Origin: Dehalococcoidia bacterium
GTDB lineage: Bacteria; Chloroflexota; Dehalococcoidia; SZUA-161
Assembly (NCBI GenBank): GCA_020344295.1
Contig: CP070819.1
Coordinates: forward strand, 169,596 to 175,367
Direction: 5' to 3'
Length of the DNA: 5,772 nt
The notes under the pieces were generated by a model, which was not told where the DNA came from, ran no database searches, and saw only the letters and a program-made list of their open reading frames with translations. Made by a program: the position numbers and the translations under genes. Shown here one piece after another: positions 3,825 to 5,772 of the stretch. Numbering within the stretch: position 1 is the stretch's first letter; each line of letters begins with the position of its first letter.

Positions 3825-5772
3825 TTATCCTGCCAACTCCTCCCGTGTCCTGCGATACTCCAGGTCTATTCGCTCCGCTTCGCTCGTCATGGCCTCCCAT
3901 TCGGTCGTCAACCTCGCCACCTTTTCTCGTAGCGTCATATATTCACGATTCACAGCAATTATGTTCCGTGAATCCTCGTAATGGGCAGGGTTAGCCATCA
4001 TAGCTTCGATTTCTTCAATTCGCTTTCTGCTCGCTGCCACCTCCTGCTCTATTTCTGTGATGCGTTCCCTTACCGGCGATATGGCGCGGTAGTATTCATT
4101 CCGCAGCCGGCCTTCGAGTGCTTTGCGCCGGCGCTTTATCACGGCCGTTGATGTCTGACGTAACTGCCCTATATCAGGGTTGGTTTCCATCATTTTCGTT
4201 TGACCGTCCGGTGACCTGTTCTGCCATAGATAATCGTCGTAACTGCCGGGGAAAACCGTTACCTGGCCATCCCGCACCTGGATGATTCTATTAGCGATCT
4301 CCCGGATAAGTGTACGGTCGTGAGTGATGAAACACAAGGTCCCTTTGTAAGCATCCAGGGCATCGGTCAAAATCTCGCGGGACGCAATGTCCAGGTGATT
4401 GGTTGGCTCATCCATAAGAAGGAGATTGGCTGGCCTTACGAGCATCCTGGCGATGGCAACACGGGTCTTTTCCCCACCCGAGAGCATCGATATCCTCTTC
4501 GTCACATCGTCACCGCTGAAGAGGAATGCCCCGGCCAGCCCGCGCAAGCGCTGGTCCGCCTCGTCCGGTGCTACGCTGCGTAATTCCTCAATGATACTGT
4601 TGTAGGGATTGAGAGATTCTATATAATACTGGGCGAAGTATGCCGTAGTCACATTGTGACCGAGTACACGCTGCCCTCTTTCAAAGGGCAAAACACCCGC
4701 CAGCATGCGCAGAAGAGTTGTCTTCCCAGCCCCGTTCACGCCTACCAGAGCCGCCCGATCTCCGCGCTCCAGCATTATGTTAAGATTTCGGTATACGACA
4801 TGCTGGCCGTAAGACTTGGCAACGTGCTTTAGCTCGATTACGACCCGACCGCTGCGCGGGGGCTCTCTGAAATTGAAGTGTATCTTCTTCATTACCCGTG
4901 GAACCGTAATCCGCTCAATCTTGTCCAGCTGCTTGATACGGCTCTGCACCTGAGAGGCCTTGGTGTTCTTGGCCCGGAAGCGCTCGATGAAACGCATTTG
5001 CCGCTTGAATTCCGCCTCCTGTCGCCGGGCGGCCGCCTTGCGAGTCTCGATATCCTTCTCGCGGGCGAGAACGTAGCTATCGTAGTCTCCATGGTGGAAG
5101 ACAACGGCCTCGTCCTCAATAGCTATGACCTTGCTGACAACATTGTTGAGAAAGGCCCGGTCATGGGACGTGACCAGAACAGCGCCGCGATAGCGCTTGA
5201 GGTACGTCTCAAACCAGCGCTGCGTCTCCAGATCGAGATAGTTTGTGGGTTCGTCCAGCAGCAAAACATCGGGACTAAGGAAAAGGAGCCTGGTCAATTC
5301 AATACGTGTCCGCCAGCCCCCACTGAATTCAGACAGCGGACGCTGGAAATCCGACGGGGCAAAACCCATGCCGCCGAGGATGATCTTGGCCTCATGTTCG
5401 GAGCTATAGCCACCCTTCGCCTCATAGAGCGACTGCAGCTCACCGAGCTTTCTCAACAGGCCTTTCACGGTTTCTTCGTCTTGTTCCTCTGCCAGGTCTT
5501 CCTGGACCAGCAGGATCTTGTGCTCAAGGTCCCTGACCGGATCGGACGAGCCGGACACATATTCCAGCAGATTACACTCCGATGATGGTTGGACATCCTG
5601 ACGAAGATAGCCGATGGCAGTGTCGCGTCTCACAGACACGCTTCCCGAATCCGGGATGATGTTGCCGGTGATGATTTCGAAAAGGGTGGTCTTGCCCGTG
5701 CCGTTTCGTCCGATGACAGCAATGCGATCGCTCATGCCAACGGTGAAGCTAACCCCGCCGAAGAGCTCATGA
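3825..5772 (-). CDS. ABC-F family ATPase (YdiF-like ribosome-associated), 5' partial
   Basis: A soluble tandem-ATPase protein without membrane segments, of the ABC-F class that acts on the ribosomal E site in translation or, in some subfamilies, antibiotic protection. Residues are numbered from the ATG at 5735, which is internal: the frame stays open to the window edge, reading H-E-L-F-G-G-V-S-F-T-V-G before it, a typical beta-strand preceding Walker A. First domain: Walker A GRNGTGKTT 9-17, signature SEFSGGW 135-141, Walker B LLLDEPTN 158-165 with catalytic Glu162, switch His191. The inter-domain linker spans about 224-298 with the FRAKNTKASQVQSR segment at 253-266. Second domain: Walker A GVNGAGKTT 332-340, signature LSGGE 418-422, Walker B LLLMDEPTNHLD with Glu443, switch His472. 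A charged, heptad-like C-terminal coiled coil fills about 530-635. The linker and C-terminal extension favour a housekeeping YdiF/Uup-type protein over a resistance determinant. Both catalytic sites are intact. Confidence 0.95.
   Translation of the reverse strand, partial: HELFGGVSFTVGMSDRIAVIGRNGTGKTTLFEIITGNIIPDSGSVSVRRDTAIGYLRQDVQPSSECNLLEYVSGSSDPVRDLEHKILLVQEDLAEEQDEETVKGLLRKLGELQSLYEAKGGYSSEHEAKIILGGMGFAPSDFQRPLSEFSGGWRTRIELTRLLFLSPDVLLLDEPTNYLDLETQRWFETYLKRYRGAVLVTSHDRAFLNNVVSKVIAIEDEAVVFHHGDYDSYVLAREKDIETRKAAARRQEAEFKRQMRFIERFRAKNTKASQVQSRIKQLDKIERITVPRVMKKIHFNFREPPRSGRVVIELKHVAKSYGQHVVYRNLNIMLERGDRAALVGVNGAGKTTLLRMLAGVLPFERGQRVLGHNVTTAYFAQYYIESLNPYNSIIEELRSVAPDEADQRLRGLAGAFLFSGDDVTKRISMLSGGEKTRVAIARMLVRPANLLLMDEPTNHLDIASREILTDALDAYKGTLCFITHDRTLIREIANRIIQVRDGQVTVFPGSYDDYLWQNRSPDGQTKMMETNPDIGQLRQTSTAVIKRRRKALEGRLRNEYYRAISPVRERITEIEQEVAASRKRIEEIEAMMANPAHYEDSRNIIAVNREYMTLREKVARLTTEWEAMTSEAERIDLEYRRTREELAG

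Noticed and set aside
4878..5585. 235-codon plus-strand open frame inside the ABC-F gene
   Set aside because: It is antisense to conserved ABC-F motifs, resembles no family and is explained by the codon bias of the real gene.
3825..5735. ABC-F protein beginning at the ATG at 5735
   Set aside because: The start would lie just six residues before Walker A and cut off the first beta-strands; the open frame upstream encodes the expected strand and reaches the window edge.
1..5772. tRNA, rRNA, CRISPR array, insertion sequence, toxin-antitoxin or phage defence module
   Set aside because: No cloverleaf-like segment, spaced direct repeats, transposase motifs or paired small genes of those classes were seen on either strand.

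Overview
The window is ordinary-looking bacterial chromosome. It carries five recognisable protein-coding genes, two of them cut by the window edges, and two stretches of more than 300 bases with no supported gene. Shine-Dalgarno sequences, sigma70-like promoters and an ABC-F translation factor show that it is bacterial. A short-chain dehydrogenase, a split MaoC-type hydratase pair and a carboxymuconolactone-decarboxylase-like protein suggest a free-living organism that degrades or remodels acyl-CoA, steroid-like or aromatic compounds. Such gene sets are common in Actinomycetota, Chloroflexota and Proteobacteria. I cannot assign a phylum from this sequence alone, and it may come from a metagenome.

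Layout, left to right. (1) 1-807, plus strand: 3' part of a classical SDR oxidoreductase whose N-terminal glycine motif lies outside the window. (2) 808-971: short spacer with a 19-codon ORF directly behind the SDR. (3) 972-1358, plus strand: a small, AT-richer gene related to soluble inorganic pyrophosphatase but with an incomplete metal-binding site, starting at TTG. (4) 1359-1682: no supported gene, only weak hairpins, where the pyrophosphatase-like gene and the hydratase pair converge. (5) 2604 down to 1683, minus strand: two adjacent hot-dog-fold genes, first a MaoC N-terminal-type (structural) subunit, then a MaoC-type (catalytic) subunit, probably one heteromeric enoyl-CoA hydratase. 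(6) 2605-3003: a divergent intergenic region with one good promoter candidate per direction and two perfect palindromes beside the minus-strand promoter. (7) 3004-3543, plus strand: a carboxymuconolactone-decarboxylase/AhpD-fold protein without the redox cysteine pair. (8) 3544-3824: convergent spacer. (9) 3825-5772, minus strand: an ABC-F ATPase with a C-terminal coiled coil, running off the right edge.

How the genes could work together: the SDR (alcohol/ketone redox step) and the hydratase pair (addition of water to an enoyl-CoA) would fit one beta-oxidation-like pathway, but they are on opposite strands and separated by the pyrophosphatase-like gene, so this is only a possibility. The hydratase pair and the CMD-like gene share a divergent control region and may share a regulator. 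The ABC-F gene looks like an unrelated housekeeping neighbour. I found no evidence of a new multi-gene system. The points most worth checking are the Asp-to-Glu change at the expected catalytic acid of the MaoC subunit, the reduced metal site of the pyrophosphatase-like protein, and the palindromes in the divergent control region.
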